From Bernardetiaceae bacterium (GTDB lineage: Bacteria > Bacteroidota > Bacteroidia > Cytophagales > Bernardetiaceae), in contig JAFIER010000066.1 of assembly GCA_020832465.1 (NCBI GenBank), forward strand, positions 27,026-91,025: a DNA stretch of 64,000 nt, given 5' to 3'. This document shows positions 50,776 to 58,339 of the stretch, in pieces. The position numbers and the translations under genes are program-made. The notes below the pieces were generated by a model. That model saw nothing but the letters and a program-made list of their open reading frames with translations, was not told where the DNA came from and did no database searches. Numbering within the stretch: position 1 is the stretch's first letter; each line of letters starts with the position of its first letter.

Positions 50776-51059
50776 CTCGTAAAATGCTAAGCGATTAGCC
50801 TTTTACACTTATGCAAGATAAACAATATTTTTCATAAAAGCACAAGGCTTGTACGACTTTATCTAAAATAAAAAAAATAAGCAATCGGACTTTTTTTTTG
50901 TGTATATAAATAATTGCTTTTGAGATTGTTAGACAATAAAAACAGATATTGGTCATGAAATTTCACTAATAAATATTGTTTTTAAGGTTTTCATGTGGCT
51001 TCTAACATTTAAAAGTAATCATATTTTTAGCCTCTATCAGATATTGTTTGCATTTGGGT
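50776..51059. other. AT-rich intergenic DNA, nothing identified
   Basis: About 280 bp between the family D and family B elements. It has no frame above background and no strong hairpin. An AT-rich TTTTTTTTTGTG stretch near 50890 is the only visible feature. Confidence 0.5.
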
Positions 51060-51153
51060 GTAGGACAGCTTTGCTAAGTGTGCTCAGCACTCACAGTTTG
51101 TGAAAAGCTATTAGTGCTGAAATTATCTAAGTCGATTGACCAATTTATCGTAC
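51060..51153. repeat. Family B element
   Basis: It starts GTAGGACAGCTTTGCTAAG, has an inner hairpin AGCACTCACAG.../..CTATTAGTGCT, and ends with CTAAGTCGATTGACCAATTT and CGTAC. It lies 25 bp from the stop of the small membrane protein gene. Confidence 0.62.
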
Positions 51154-51177
51154 GGACTTTGCATTTAAAAGTTAGCA

Positions 51178-51399
51178 TTATTTGCTTTTATTGCGATAAA
51201 GCCAAAGAGGAGCGGCTAATCCGAGTAGAGCACCAAGAATAGCAAATAAAAGTCCTGCCGACTCATAGCCTACGAGTCCGCCAAATAGGATAGGAAAACC
51301 AAAATTACCACCTATAAAAGCACCTACTATAAGACCAATAAAAAAGCCTATAGCAGTGCAAAAAAGACATAAAAGCACTTTTTTAATGTAAAAACTCAT
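51178..51399 (-). CDS. Small glycine-rich membrane protein, function unknown
   Basis: 73 residues from the ATG at 51399 (MSFYIKKVLLCLF); an upstream frame extension to 51438 is AT-rich and less likely. Two membrane segments with many glycines (FFIGLIVGAFIGGNFGFPILFG and SAGLLFAILGALLGLAAPLWL, each trimmed here to key parts) and a basic tail YRNKSK are seen. It is the last gene on the strand of the signalling cluster, 110 bp downstream of it. No family is recognised. Confidence 0.5.
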   Translation of the reverse strand: MSFYIKKVLLCLFCTAIGFFIGLIVGAFIGGNFGFPILFGGLVGYESAGLLFAILGALLGLAAPLWLYRNKSK

Positions 51400-51508
51400 G
51401 TGTGATACGATGATATAGTTCAAAAAAAAATATATCAATTAGGCGCAAAAACTGCGCAATTTTTATGAGTCATCAGTAAAAAGTAGATAAAATTACGAAT
51501 TTGAAAAA

Positions 51509-52798
51509 TCAAGCATGGGGAGGGGAGAAATCTATAGAAAAACCAAGTACTAAAATATCGTCGATTTGTTTGCCCTTGCCTTGCCATTCTTTGAGGGTAT
51601 GTACTAAAATTTCCTGTTGCTGTGCCATAGTGCGAGGTGGAAGTGTAGCGAGTAGGTCTCTAAAGCGCGTGCTCATAAATTTTTGTTTTTTTAGTCCACC
51701 GCCGAGTTGGTCTTGATAACCGTCAGAATACATATAAATATAGTTTTTGTATCGAGCTAAACTTATCTGTTTTTGGGCAAATTTTACTTGCTTTTTTTTC
51801 ATAAAACGCTCTCCAATACTTTTTCGGCTACCTCGCACTACTTGCATCTGCTCGTTGTTTTGTACAATGCAAATAGGATTTTTTGCGCCCGCAAAAGTGA
51901 GTATTTGGGTCTCGTAATCTATTAAGCAAAGCGATAAATCCATGCCATCGTGGTTACTGGACTGCTCTTTTTCCCAAAGTTGGGTAATGCTTTGATGTAG
52001 GGCTTCTAAAATATCTTTGGGCTGTGTTATATTTTGTTCTATAATGACATAATTGAGCAAAGATTCGCCTATCATAGAAGTAAACGCGCCAGGTATGCCA
52101 TGCCCGGTACAGTCAGCCACAACTACGATAAGTTGGTTGTTATTTTTATGCACCCAATAAAAATCTCCACTGACAACATCTCTTGGTTTGTTTAGGATAA
52201 AGTAGTCCTTAAAGTACTCGTCCATGCAAGTTTTTTCGGGCAACATGCCTTGCTGTATAATTTGGGCATAGGCAATACTTTGCTGGAGCTCTCGTGCTTT
52301 TTGTTCTATAAAATGACTGCTTTCTTCTATTTTATTTTCCAATTCTTGATTGAGTTTAGCGAGCTTTTGACTTTGAGTTTTGAGTTTTTGGTGTTTTTGA
52401 TAATTTTCTAAAGCCCCTTTTACAGTAAGTGAGAGGTCGGTGGGGCACCAAGGTTTTGCGATATAGCGATAAAGCGATGCGCCGTGAAGCGCACTAATAA
52501 TGCCCTCTTTTGAGGATTGACCAGTAAGTAAGATTTTAATAATTTCGGGGTACTGTTCGTGTATGCGTGTCAATAGCTCATCACCAAGCATATTAGGCAT
52601 AATATAATCTGAAATGACAACGGCTACTTGTTGTGAGTCTCTCTGCGCCAAAAATTCTAATAGCTCAATTGCTTCTTCGCCGCTTTCAGCTGTTTCGATA
52701 TAAATATCACCATCTAAGTTTTCAGATAGCTCTGCTTTTAGGCTATCCAATACCATAGGTTCGTCATCGACACAGATTATGATTGATTGCTCAGGCAT
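51509..52798 (-). CDS. Response regulator with intact SpoIIE-type PP2C phosphatase
   Basis: 429 residues. REC domain 1-120: CVDDEPMVLDSLK, phospho-acceptor Asp64 (VISDYIMPN), Lys115 in YIAKPW. A coiled linker (about 130-185) follows, then the SpoIIE domain with all metal-binding motifs: SGDFYW (Asp212), VADCTGHGIPGAF (Asp229), GMDLSLC, MYSDGYQDQ and IDDILVLG. It should dephosphorylate a serine/threonine target when its REC domain is phosphorylated, as in partner-switching pathways. The anti-sigma-antagonist partner is not adjacent; the SpoIIAA-like protein at 11211 is far away. It is the most distal gene of the cluster that begins with the kinase at 57081. Confidence 0.93.
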   Translation of the reverse strand: MPEQSIIICVDDEPMVLDSLKAELSENLDGDIYIETAESGEEAIELLEFLAQRDSQQVAVVISDYIMPNMLGDELLTRIHEQYPEIIKILLTGQSSKEGIISALHGASLYRYIAKPWCPTDLSLTVKGALENYQKHQKLKTQSQKLAKLNQELENKIEESSHFIEQKARELQQSIAYAQIIQQGMLPEKTCMDEYFKDYFILNKPRDVVSGDFYWVHKNNNQLIVVVADCTGHGIPGAFTSMIGESLLNYVIIEQNITQPKDILEALHQSITQLWEKEQSSNHDGMDLSLCLIDYETQILTFAGAKNPICIVQNNEQMQVVRGSRKSIGERFMKKKQVKFAQKQISLARYKNYIYMYSDGYQDQLGGGLKKQKFMSTRFRDLLATLPPRTMAQQQEILVHTLKEWQGKGKQIDDILVLGFSIDFSPPHA

Positions 52799-52839
52799 GT
52801 AAAAATAAGGCTATAAAATTTGATTGAAAACAGTAGGTT

Positions 52840-53256
52840 TTAAATATCGAGTGCATTTTCTGCTTTTTTGAATGCTTGCTCTACTTTTTGTATAAGCTCT
52901 TGCGCTTCCCAAGGTTTGTTTATAAATTCGTGCAAATTGGCGTTATCTTTGGCATTTTGCACTGCATCTTTGTCTGCTTGCCCCGAGAGCATAATAGAAA
53001 TTACTTCTGGGAATTTGCGATGGGCGCGAATCAAGAACTCGTCTCCTTTCATACCAGGCATAAGCCAATCGGAGATAAGTACTAAGGTAACAATATTTTG
53101 GTGTTGAAAGAAATCTAAAATTTCTAAACCCTCTTCGGCACTCTCGGCAATTTCTATGATACAATCTTCGCTGAGAAAGTCTCTGAGCTGTAGCTTTAAA
53201 CTTTCCAACACCATAGGCTCGTCATCGACACATAAAATAGCTTTTTGATATTTCAT
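52840..53256 (-). CDS. Stand-alone response regulator receiver domain
   Basis: A 138-residue REC protein: CVDDEPMVLESLK, Asp63 in LISDWLMPG, Thr/Ser position LSGQAD and Lys in INKPW. No output domain. Its first 70 residues closely resemble the REC domains of both neighbouring genes, so the three derive from duplication. It could relay phosphate or act as a sink. The gaps are 41 bp to the distal SpoIIE gene and 122 bp to the proximal one, consistent with one operon. Confidence 0.92.
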   Translation of the reverse strand: MKYQKAILCVDDEPMVLESLKLQLRDFLSEDCIIEIAESAEEGLEILDFFQHQNIVTLVLISDWLMPGMKGDEFLIRAHRKFPEVISIMLSGQADKDAVQNAKDNANLHEFINKPWEAQELIQKVEQAFKKAENALDI

Positions 53257-53378
53257 TATTTTGATATTTGTTATAATCGCAATTCTTAATTAAGTACACA
53301 AATTTGTATAATTTCAATAAAGGTTAGCATTTTTTTTACTACCTGACTTGGCAGAAGATTTTACGTAAAAATCTTTGC

Positions 53379-54689
53379 TTATATGGGCAATGCTTTTATA
53401 TCTTCGTTAGTTGGTTCTTGCATGCATTTAGGTTCTACTCCTATAAACATAATATCCTCTGCATGTGTTTTTTTATTTTTTAAATTTTCAAAAAAATGCA
53501 AAATACTCTGCTTTTGTTTTTTGAAATCAATAGTTTGCAGTTGATCAAATGCTGTATAAAAACTATCTGCCATCTTTGGTTTCTTTTTTTCATAAAACTC
53601 AATGCAGCTTTTGCTGTATAAATAAATTCGCAATTCTTCTTGCATAGGCACTTCGTAGTAAGCAAGGTCTGATTTGCTTGATGCTTTGCTACTATTTTTT
53701 ATTGTTTTTTGATAATCATCAAGATCGGATACTATTTTATTTTTGAATAGCAATACGGGCAGTCCTGTATTTACAATTTGAATCATTTGCATTTTAGGGC
53801 AGATACAGCACACAGCTACTTCTACGATAATATTATCGGTAAAATTCTGCTGTTGCCTCCATATTGTAGCAAAGTCACTGCGTAGTTGTTGTAGTATTTC
53901 TAATGGTGTCGTAATTTTTCGTTCTCTTACAATGCGATTGAGCAGCATAATAAGTTTGGTAGCTACAAACGCACCTGGTATATCTCCTAAATGCACTTCG
54001 CCTGCTATCAAAATTCGTTTGTCATCGGGCGTATGCTCAAACCAATAAAAACAGCCACTTATCAAATAATTAGGTTCATAGATAACAAATATATCTTTAA
54101 TGCTTTGCTTTATACGTTGCTCGGAAGCTAATAATGCCCTTTGTATGCGCGCGGCATAGCGTGTGGCTGCTTCTATTTTGTCATTTTTTTCTTTTACTTC
54201 AAGCGTGCGTTGCTCAAGACGCAGCTCAAGGCTTACATTTTTTTTAGATAGTGCGATGATTTGCTCTTGTATAGCAATTTGCTCATCTTGTGCATAACTT
54301 TCAAGCGCACTACGCACACTTAAAAGTAAATCTGTCGAATCCCAAGGTTTTTCTATGTATCGAAAAAGGTTTGCTTCATTGATAGTGCGAATAATAGCCT
54401 CTGTATCGGCTTGCCCAGTCAGTAGGATTTTTACGGTATTTGGACTGACTGCTTGTACTTCTTTTAGTAAGGCATCTCCTTTCATATCAGGCATAAGATA
54501 ATCTGATATAATCAAGGTGAGCTGTTCGTCCCTTCCTTGCAGAAAATTGATAAATTCTAAAGCCTCTTTAGCACTCTGCGCTGTTTCTATGACTACTTCA
54601 TCTTGAAATTTATCATAAAGTGTTTGTTTTAAGCTATCTAAAATAATAGCTTCGTCATCTACACATAATATTATTGGAAGGTTGTCCAT
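53379..54689 (-). CDS. Response regulator with degenerate SpoIIE domain (probable pseudophosphatase)
   Basis: 436 residues with the same layout as the gene at 51509. The REC domain is complete (CVDDEAIILDSLK, Asp63 in IISDYLMPD, Lys114 in YIEKPW). The SpoIIE domain keeps length and fold, but key residues are replaced. SGDFYW becomes SGCFYW (Asp to Cys213). ADCTGHGIPGAF becomes GEVHLGDIPGAF (Asp to Glu, GHG to LGD). YSDGY becomes YSKSC, and the terminal DD becomes ED. Metal binding and catalysis are therefore probably lost. The frame is uninterrupted over 1.3 kb, so it is kept as a protein and may bind the phosphatase target without hydrolysis. Confidence 0.88.
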   Translation of the reverse strand: MDNLPIILCVDDEAIILDSLKQTLYDKFQDEVVIETAQSAKEALEFINFLQGRDEQLTLIISDYLMPDMKGDALLKEVQAVSPNTVKILLTGQADTEAIIRTINEANLFRYIEKPWDSTDLLLSVRSALESYAQDEQIAIQEQIIALSKKNVSLELRLEQRTLEVKEKNDKIEAATRYAARIQRALLASEQRIKQSIKDIFVIYEPNYLISGCFYWFEHTPDDKRILIAGEVHLGDIPGAFVATKLIMLLNRIVRERKITTPLEILQQLRSDFATIWRQQQNFTDNIIVEVAVCCICPKMQMIQIVNTGLPVLLFKNKIVSDLDDYQKTIKNSSKASSKSDLAYYEVPMQEELRIYLYSKSCIEFYEKKKPKMADSFYTAFDQLQTIDFKKQKQSILHFFENLKNKKTHAEDIMFIGVEPKCMQEPTNEDIKALPI

Positions 54690-54724
54690 AGAAAAAATCT
54701 ATCTTCGTATTTTAGGGTGGTAGG

Positions 54725-54821
54725 GTGCACGACAGCTTTGCTGAATTAGCCCAGAAATAATATTTCTTAAAGAAATGTTATTTCTGAAACTATCTAAGCC
54801 GATTTGCCAACTTGATGCACA
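54725..54821. repeat. Family B element with shared core hairpin
   Basis: GTGCACGACAGCTTTGC...GAATTAGC, the core AGAAATAATATTTCT/AGAAATGTTATTTCT, then CTATCTAAGCCGATTTGCCAACTTGATGCAC. It lies inside the signalling cluster, between the kinase and the first regulator gene, and would be transcribed if they form one operon. Confidence 0.72.
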
Positions 54822-54939
54822 CCTAGGTGTTAAGCAATAGACAAATATTGCATGTAATTTCTTATTTTACAAATTTTTGTAATACAACTTAGTTGGATCA
54901 ACTTGTTAAAGGCAGACAAACTGCAAAAAATATCATGTA

Positions 54940-57081
54940 TTAAGCCTTTCGCACATTGCCTTTTTCTTGTGTGTAGGGCAGGCTTATAAAAAATGTTGTG
55001 CCTTTGCCTAATACGCTATCAAACCATATTTTACCTTCGTGTTTTTCGATAATTTTTTTAGCAATATCAAGCCCTAATCCACTACCCTCACCGGCTTTTT
55101 TGCTTGTAAAAAAGGGTTCAAAAATTTTATCTTGAATTTCTACGGGAATACCAGGACCGTTATCTCTGATAATGACAAGCAGGTTTTTCTCTTGTTTGGC
55201 AAGTCCAATATGCAGAGTGCCTTTGCCGTTCATAGCCTGTATGGCATTATTAATGATATTAGTCCATACCTGGACGAGTTCGTCAGGGTAGCACAAAATA
55301 GGGGGTATGCCTTCTTCAATATCTTGCGTTACTTCTATGCCCTGTTTGATTTGGTTGTGATACAAGATAAGTGTGGTAGTAATTCCTTCTTTTATATCGG
55401 CTTTTTCTTTTTCATCTCCTTGGTCTTGTCGTGCAAAATTTTTGAGTGCAAAAATAATCTTAGAAGCTCTATCCGTAGCATTCAAAATTGTTTTATTGCT
55501 ACGCTGTAAGCTCGAGATTTGATTTGCCATTTTAATAATATCTTTAGCATTTTCGGCTTTGAGCAAATCCATATACGTATCTACTTGTGCGTGCATACTC
55601 ATATCTACGAGAATATCAGATATAATATTGGCATTTTCCACTTGTGCTGCTTGCAACTTATCGATGAGTTTATATCGCAGGCTTCGCTTTTCTCTTGAGG
55701 TGAGTATCAGGTTGTGCGATGCGGCTTGATTAATAAGCTGGCTAAAAAGCACCAGATGCGAAGGGGAAAGGTTTGCCAAAAACTGAGGCAGGGTCGGTAT
55801 AGTATGCACAAACTGATTAGCAATATTTTCAGAGGAGGAGCGTATAGCCCCGAGAGGTGTATTGATTTCGTGTGCAATACTGGCGACAAGCTGCCCAAGT
55901 GTAGTCATTTTTTCTGCGTGAATGAGCTGGCTTTGCGTATTTTTTAGTTCTTTGAGGTTTGCTTCAAGAGCTTGATTTTTTTCTTTAATGACCTCTTCGG
56001 CTATTTTTTTAGAAGTAATAAGATTGCGTATTGCTAAATACTGTATAATTTTGTTGTTAGTATCAAAAATAGGATTGATGACCGTATCTACCCAATAATA
56101 GGTGCCGTCTTTAGCTTTATTTTTCATCTCCCCACGCCAAGTGCGCCCTTTGCTAATCGTGCGCCACATCTTTTGCCAAAAATCCTTAGGGTGATGGCCA
56201 GAATTTATGATGTTATGGCTTTGCCCTATAAGCTCATGCTCCTTATATTTTGAGACCTCGCAAAAAGCCTCATTAGCACTTGTAATGATACCCTTAACAT
56301 CGGTAATGGATACAATAGTACTCGCATTAAGGGCATTAGTAATGCCCTCTATTTTTTGATTTTGCTGTTCTAAGTTTTCTTGTGTAGTTACAAGCTCTTC
56401 GACATTTTGGCGCAACTCCTCCTCCGCAGTGCGCGCCTCTTCGGTCTGTTCCTTAGCTATAAGCTGGGCTTTAAAAAGATTGAGGCTGTTTTTGCGCAAC
56501 ATAATAGCAAACCAGCCACAAATAAAAGACATAAAAGCGGCTAATCCAAAATGCAACAGTAACTGAAAAACAGTAACTTCTGATGTGTATCCAATAAAAT
56601 AAATACCCAAATCTTGCGAACCCATTTGAGCTTGTAATATGGCTAAAAACGAGTGATGACCTATAGCTATGACTGTATAAGGCATAAGAATACGCCAATC
56701 TTGATAAATAATCAAAATAGCTGCATTGATAAAATACCAAAAGTGCATCTCTGCCATACCGTGTAACTGACCAATAAATTGCAACATAAAGACTGCAAAA
56801 ATAGCACTTGTAATAAGTCGTGAATGATATTTGTTTGTAATTGCAAAGCGACCTACGGCGTAAAGCAAAACGCAAAGAGAACCCGTTACAAGGCTAAAAA
56901 CCCACGTATTATAAATCGGAGTAAGTATTAAACCAAAGATAAAAAAACCAATGACAAATTTATCAATGATTTTATCTATGCGCTGATGCAAATCATTGAA
57001 ATAACTAAGAGTCTGCTCTGCATCTTTTATCTGCTCAAGAGGAGTATGTATGGCTTCTGTTGTTTGATGTGTATGGTTCAT
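54940..57081 (-). CDS. Membrane PAS sensor histidine kinase heading the REC/SpoIIE cluster
   Basis: 713 residues. About six membrane helices occupy residues 35-200, with histidines in GQLHGMAEMHFWYF and VIAIGHHSF. A coiled segment (205-255) leads to a PAS/PAC unit (about 256-375; STIVSITDVKGIITSANEAF, GQSHNIINSGHHPKDFW). The kinase core has MTTLGQLVASIAHEINTPLG with His404, N box WTNIINNAIQAM, G1 RDNGPGIP and G2 GEGSGLGLDIAKKI. It is the upstream gene of four signalling genes on one strand and is the natural phosphodonor for the three REC proteins that follow. The membrane part is a possible ligand- or redox-sensing domain, not identified further. Confidence 0.92.
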   Translation of the reverse strand: MNHTHQTTEAIHTPLEQIKDAEQTLSYFNDLHQRIDKIIDKFVIGFFIFGLILTPIYNTWVFSLVTGSLCVLLYAVGRFAITNKYHSRLITSAIFAVFMLQFIGQLHGMAEMHFWYFINAAILIIYQDWRILMPYTVIAIGHHSFLAILQAQMGSQDLGIYFIGYTSEVTVFQLLLHFGLAAFMSFICGWFAIMLRKNSLNLFKAQLIAKEQTEEARTAEEELRQNVEELVTTQENLEQQNQKIEGITNALNASTIVSITDVKGIITSANEAFCEVSKYKEHELIGQSHNIINSGHHPKDFWQKMWRTISKGRTWRGEMKNKAKDGTYYWVDTVINPIFDTNNKIIQYLAIRNLITSKKIAEEVIKEKNQALEANLKELKNTQSQLIHAEKMTTLGQLVASIAHEINTPLGAIRSSSENIANQFVHTIPTLPQFLANLSPSHLVLFSQLINQAASHNLILTSREKRSLRYKLIDKLQAAQVENANIISDILVDMSMHAQVDTYMDLLKAENAKDIIKMANQISSLQRSNKTILNATDRASKIIFALKNFARQDQGDEKEKADIKEGITTTLILYHNQIKQGIEVTQDIEEGIPPILCYPDELVQVWTNIINNAIQAMNGKGTLHIGLAKQEKNLLVIIRDNGPGIPVEIQDKIFEPFFTSKKAGEGSGLGLDIAKKIIEKHEGKIWFDSVLGKGTTFFISLPYTQEKGNVRKA

Positions 57082-57240
57082 TAGCTAAAAATAAATATCG
57101 ATATAAAGAAACGTAATTTGATTTTTTGTTGGGCGTATTAAATTATAGCAATAAGATTTCTTTAAGCCATGTTATTTCTATCATTGACTAAAAACTTGCT
57201 ATTTACGGTGAGTGCTTAGCCTAAAAATGCAAAAAGACGG

Positions 57241-57912
57241 TTACTCATTATGTTCGGGCAGTGTGCAGCCATAGGCACGCAGTGCAGCCTCTCCAAAGTC
57301 AGGTGCAGGCTCACCAGCCAAAATGAGCTCGAGCGCACGCTCTGCAAAATTAGTCTCGGGCAGCGTGCAGTAGCGTCCTAAGTTATAATTGCCTTTATAA
57401 TACAATGCTTCGTTGCGGTCTATAATGGCAGCTTGTGGCGTAGCATATACTGCACATGCTTTTGCTATTTTGTTGCCGTTTTGAGCTATGATCGGTACGC
57501 TTTGAAGCTGGTAGTATTTTTGAAAATACTTACGAGCTTTATCTATATCGCCTTCGGTATTGATAACGGCATAAAAATTTACCTTGTGGCTAAAGTTTTT
57601 GACAAGAAACTTAAAATGGTCTATATTAAATTTTGAACAAGGACATTCGTGATTAAAAAAATGCAAAAATACAGGTTTTTTGTAATCAATATCTGCCCAA
57701 TCTTTGAGCTGTGGAAGGGGAGTACCTATAGCCACCTCTTGATGGTCTTTGGGCACTGGTGTAGGCAACAAATACTGCCACTCTTGCCACCAAAACACAG
57801 CAAAAATACTACAAAAAAGAACACCACTGAGGATATAAAATAAATAATTTTTCACAAAGTCTTTTTTTGATTCAAAAACAATAAGAATTAACAGTGCGCA
57901 TAGTCGAACCAT
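57241..57912 (-). CDS. Membrane-anchored redoxin-like protein with CPC motif
   Basis: The ATG at 57912 gives 223 residues; a GTG at 57942 lies in a family B repeat and is rejected. One N-terminal membrane helix (YLFYILSGVLFCSIFAVFWW) precedes a thioredoxin-fold region exposed outside: VGTPLPQL-like AIGTPLPQLKDW, VFLHFFNHECPCSKFNIDHF with a Cys-Pro-Cys pair, VNFYAVINTEGD, SVPIIAQNG, YATPQAAIIDRN. The CPC/ECPCSxF pattern differs from the CxxC of classical thioredoxins and is seen in a small redoxin family of unknown role. A C-terminal Cys pair (CTLPE, GCTLPE) may also take part in disulfide exchange. Confidence 0.7.
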   Translation of the reverse strand: MVRLCALLILIVFESKKDFVKNYLFYILSGVLFCSIFAVFWWQEWQYLLPTPVPKDHQEVAIGTPLPQLKDWADIDYKKPVFLHFFNHECPCSKFNIDHFKFLVKNFSHKVNFYAVINTEGDIDKARKYFQKYYQLQSVPIIAQNGNKIAKACAVYATPQAAIIDRNEALYYKGNYNLGRYCTLPETNFAERALELILAGEPAPDFGEAALRAYGCTLPEHNE

Positions 57913-57939
57913 TTGATGTTTTATACTTTTGATTGGCTG

Positions 57940-58032
57940 CACGGCAGTTGTATTAAATTAGTCTGGCACTAACTGTTTGCGAAAAACTGTTAGTACTGAA
58001 ACTACCTAAGTTGTTTTATTAACTTGACGTAC
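57940..58032. repeat. Family B element
   Basis: ACGGCAGTTGTATTAAATTAG, an inner hairpin ACTAACTGTTT.../..AACTGTTAGT, then CTACCTAAGTTGTTTTATTAACTTGACGTAC (last 31 bp, 58002-58032). Confidence 0.65.
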
Positions 58033-58064
58033 AACGCTTTAAATGTAATACACGCCCAAAACGA

Positions 58065-58166
58065 TTCATTTTTTTCATAGCGCGGGTTTTGCAAAACTTT
58101 TGCTATGGAAAAAGCTTTATGAGCAACGACCCTTCGGTCAGAAATACCGTCGTTGCTCATAAAGCT
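58065..58166. repeat. Family A fragment next to an 18-bp-arm hairpin
   Basis: TTCATAGCGCGGG...GCTATGGAA is a damaged family A long hairpin. Directly after it, AGCTTTATGAGCAACGAC (58113-58130) and its perfect complement (58149-58166) enclose an 18-base loop. The second hairpin is unique in the window. Confidence 0.6.
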
Positions 58167-58214
58167 AATAGGCTACTATACTAAACGCACTTTTAATTTT
58201 TTGATTCTCAAACC

Positions 58215-58310
58215 TCATATCACTATACATTTTTCTATAGCGTGGGGTTTGCAAACCCCACAGGCTATGGAAAAAGGAGTTTAGAAACAACATTTTTCTG
58301 AGGCATTTTT
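58215..58310 (-). repeat. Family A element, reverse orientation, far end lost
   Basis: CATATCACTATACATT, a long hairpin CTATAGCGTGGGG...CCCCACAGGCTATGG, and a decayed core (AGAAACAACATTTTTCTGAG). It stops about 30 bp before the end of the GMC gene. Confidence 0.68.
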
Positions 58311-58339
58311 TTTAATTCGATAGAATTTCGCTTACAAAA

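Noticed and set aside
53379..54689. Pseudogene call for the degenerate REC-SpoIIE gene
   Set aside because: The frame is intact over 436 codons and the REC domain is fully conserved, so loss of catalytic residues is better read as a change of function than decay.
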